Shown here piece by piece: positions 63,276-64,000 of a DNA stretch of 64,000 nucleotides. Position numbers and translations under genes: made by a program. The stretch is taken from contig CAVZFB010000027.1 of assembly GCA_963774345.1 (NCBI GenBank), positions 186,001 through 250,000 on the forward strand, given 5' to 3'. The first letter of the stretch is position 1. Every line of letters starts with the position of its first letter. The notes below the pieces were generated by a model. The model was given only the letters and a program-made list of their open reading frames with translations, was not told the origin of the DNA and searched no databases. This DNA comes from AP-15 sp963774345. Its GTDB lineage: Bacteria > Pseudomonadota > Alphaproteobacteria > ATCC43930 > CGMCC-115725.

Positions 63276-63767
63276 ATGGCAGGCAGCGTCAACAAAGTGA
63301 TCCTGATCGGCAATCTCGGCCGCGACCCCGAGCTGCGCTCGACCCAGGACGGCACGCGGATCGCTAACCTGGCGGTCGCCACCTCGGAAAGCTGGCGTGA
63401 CCGGGTGTCGGGCGAGCGCAAGGAGCGCACCGAATGGCACCGGGTCGTGATCTTCAACGAGCGGCTGGCCGAGGTCGCCGAGAAATACCTGAAGAAGGGT
63501 TCGAAGGTTTATGTCGAGGGCGCCTTGCAGACCCGCAAATGGACCGACCAGGGCGGCCAGGAGCGCTATTCGACCGAGGTCGTGTTGCAGCGCTTTCGCG
63601 GCGAGCTGACGATGCTCGACGGCGCCCGCGGCGGCGCCTCCGGCGGCCCGCCGATCGAAGGCGGCTACGACGAAGGTTACGGCGACGAGATGCCGGCGTC
63701 TCGCCCGGCGACCCCAGCTCGCGGCCGCACCCCGGTCAACGATCTCGACGACGACATCCCGTTTTGA
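63276..63767 (+). CDS. ssb: Single-stranded DNA-binding protein
   Basis: SSB coats single-stranded DNA during replication and repair. The OB-fold begins SVNKVILIGNLGRDPELRST, with ATSESWRDRVSGERKERTEW, VIFNERLAEVAEKYLKKGSK and VYVEGALQTRKWTDQGGQER. A flexible Gly/Pro-rich linker leads to the acidic protein-binding tip DDDIPF. The 163-residue product has the usual length. The ATG at 63276 begins MAGSVNKVIL. The 93 bases between it and the htrA start hold the divergent promoters. Confidence 0.95.
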   Translation: MAGSVNKVILIGNLGRDPELRSTQDGTRIANLAVATSESWRDRVSGERKERTEWHRVVIFNERLAEVAEKYLKKGSKVYVEGALQTRKWTDQGGQERYSTEVVLQRFRGELTMLDGARGGASGGPPIEGGYDEGYGDEMPASRPATPARGRTPVNDLDDDIPF

Positions 63768-63772
63768 AACCG

Positions 63773-64000
63773 ATGACGCGCACCACCGATGCGAGTGGAT
63801 CGTCAGACGCGGGTCCAAACGGTGGGGCGAACGTGAACGACCGCGTGCCGAACGTAACGGATTCCGCTCCCGAGGCGTCTGTATCGGGTGAGCCAGCTGC
63901 AGCGAATGGTATACCCTCGATCATCGCATTGTCTCTGGGGGGTGAGAAGCTCCTTAACGCTGTCGAAGCGTTGGTTGCCGATATTAACAGTATAATCTTC
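63773..64000 (+). CDS. Unidentified protein, cut by window end
   Basis: An ORF opens at the ATG at 63773, five bases after the ssb stop, and stays open to the end (76 codons). The start is polar and Ser/Asn/Gly-rich (MTRTTDASGSSDAGPNGG), then IPSIIALSLGGEKLLNAVEA suggests the start of a structured domain. No family can be named from this part. A GTG further in (near 63832) is another possible start. Confidence 0.5.
   Translation, partial: MTRTTDASGSSDAGPNGGANVNDRVPNVTDSAPEASVSGEPAAANGIPSIIALSLGGEKLLNAVEALVADINSIIF

Overview
The window is GC-rich chromosomal DNA, most likely from an alphaproteobacterium. Supporting genes are a methylsuccinyl-CoA dehydrogenase of the ethylmalonyl-CoA pathway, BluB, FixK/FNR-type operators over low-oxygen stress genes, HpnR-like B12 radical SAM enzymes and a BCAM0308-family protein. 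Order and genus cannot be fixed from the sequence. About 18 single-base-type frameshifts interrupt otherwise well-conserved genes. Many are probably assembly or read errors, so interrupted genes are described as one gene wherever the reading frame can be followed across the break.

Layout. 0-4.4 kb: a stress island (GNAT, CBS, BCAM0308, BON, Hsp20, DUF202, PPK2) with three FixK/FNR-like boxes. 4.4-9.2 kb: a Rieske oxygenase/flavin-binding protein pair, then B12 adenosyltransferase, a twin-TM protein, methylsuccinyl-CoA dehydrogenase and two small envelope proteins. 9.4-14.9 kb: an ACT-like protein, a Nudix hydrolase, an RsbW-like kinase next to a STAS-metallo-beta-lactamase fusion, tRNA-Thr, BluB/DUF72 and tRNA-Glu. 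15.3-24.2 kb: an AT-richer polysaccharide island of glycosyltransferases and membrane proteins, with a Tn3-transposase remnant and a decayed second copy of one glycosyltransferase.

24.6-34.1 kb: a type I secretion system (ABC, HlyD, small protein) downstream of its probable substrate, a roughly 1,730-residue repeat/RTX adhesin. 34.4-38.9 kb: signalling genes (cyclase-AAA-TPR protein, winged-helix/TolB-like regulator, single-domain response regulator). 39.9-41.0 kb: an IS5-family element. 41.4-57.0 kb: a catabolic region with three amidohydrolases, a BNR propeller, a GMC dehydrogenase pair, an LLM flavin monooxygenase, a ureidoglycolate-lyase-like protein, an HMG-CoA-lyase-like enzyme, a serine hydrolase and three CaiB-type CoA-transferases. 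It also holds a decayed UGSC-family selenoprotein gene with UGA at the selenocysteine position and a SECIS-like hairpin. 57.1-64 kb: a four-rhodanese protein, two tandem HpnR-like B12 radical SAM enzymes, an HtrA-like protease, SSB and a partial ORF.

Links between genes. Cobalamin recurs: BluB makes its lower ligand, the adenosyltransferase makes the coenzyme, the ethylmalonyl-CoA pathway uses it, and the two radical SAM enzymes carry B12 domains. The adhesin and the transporter behind it form a secretion unit. The catabolic region looks like staged oxidation, hydrolysis, CoA activation and C-C cleavage of an unidentified organic substrate.
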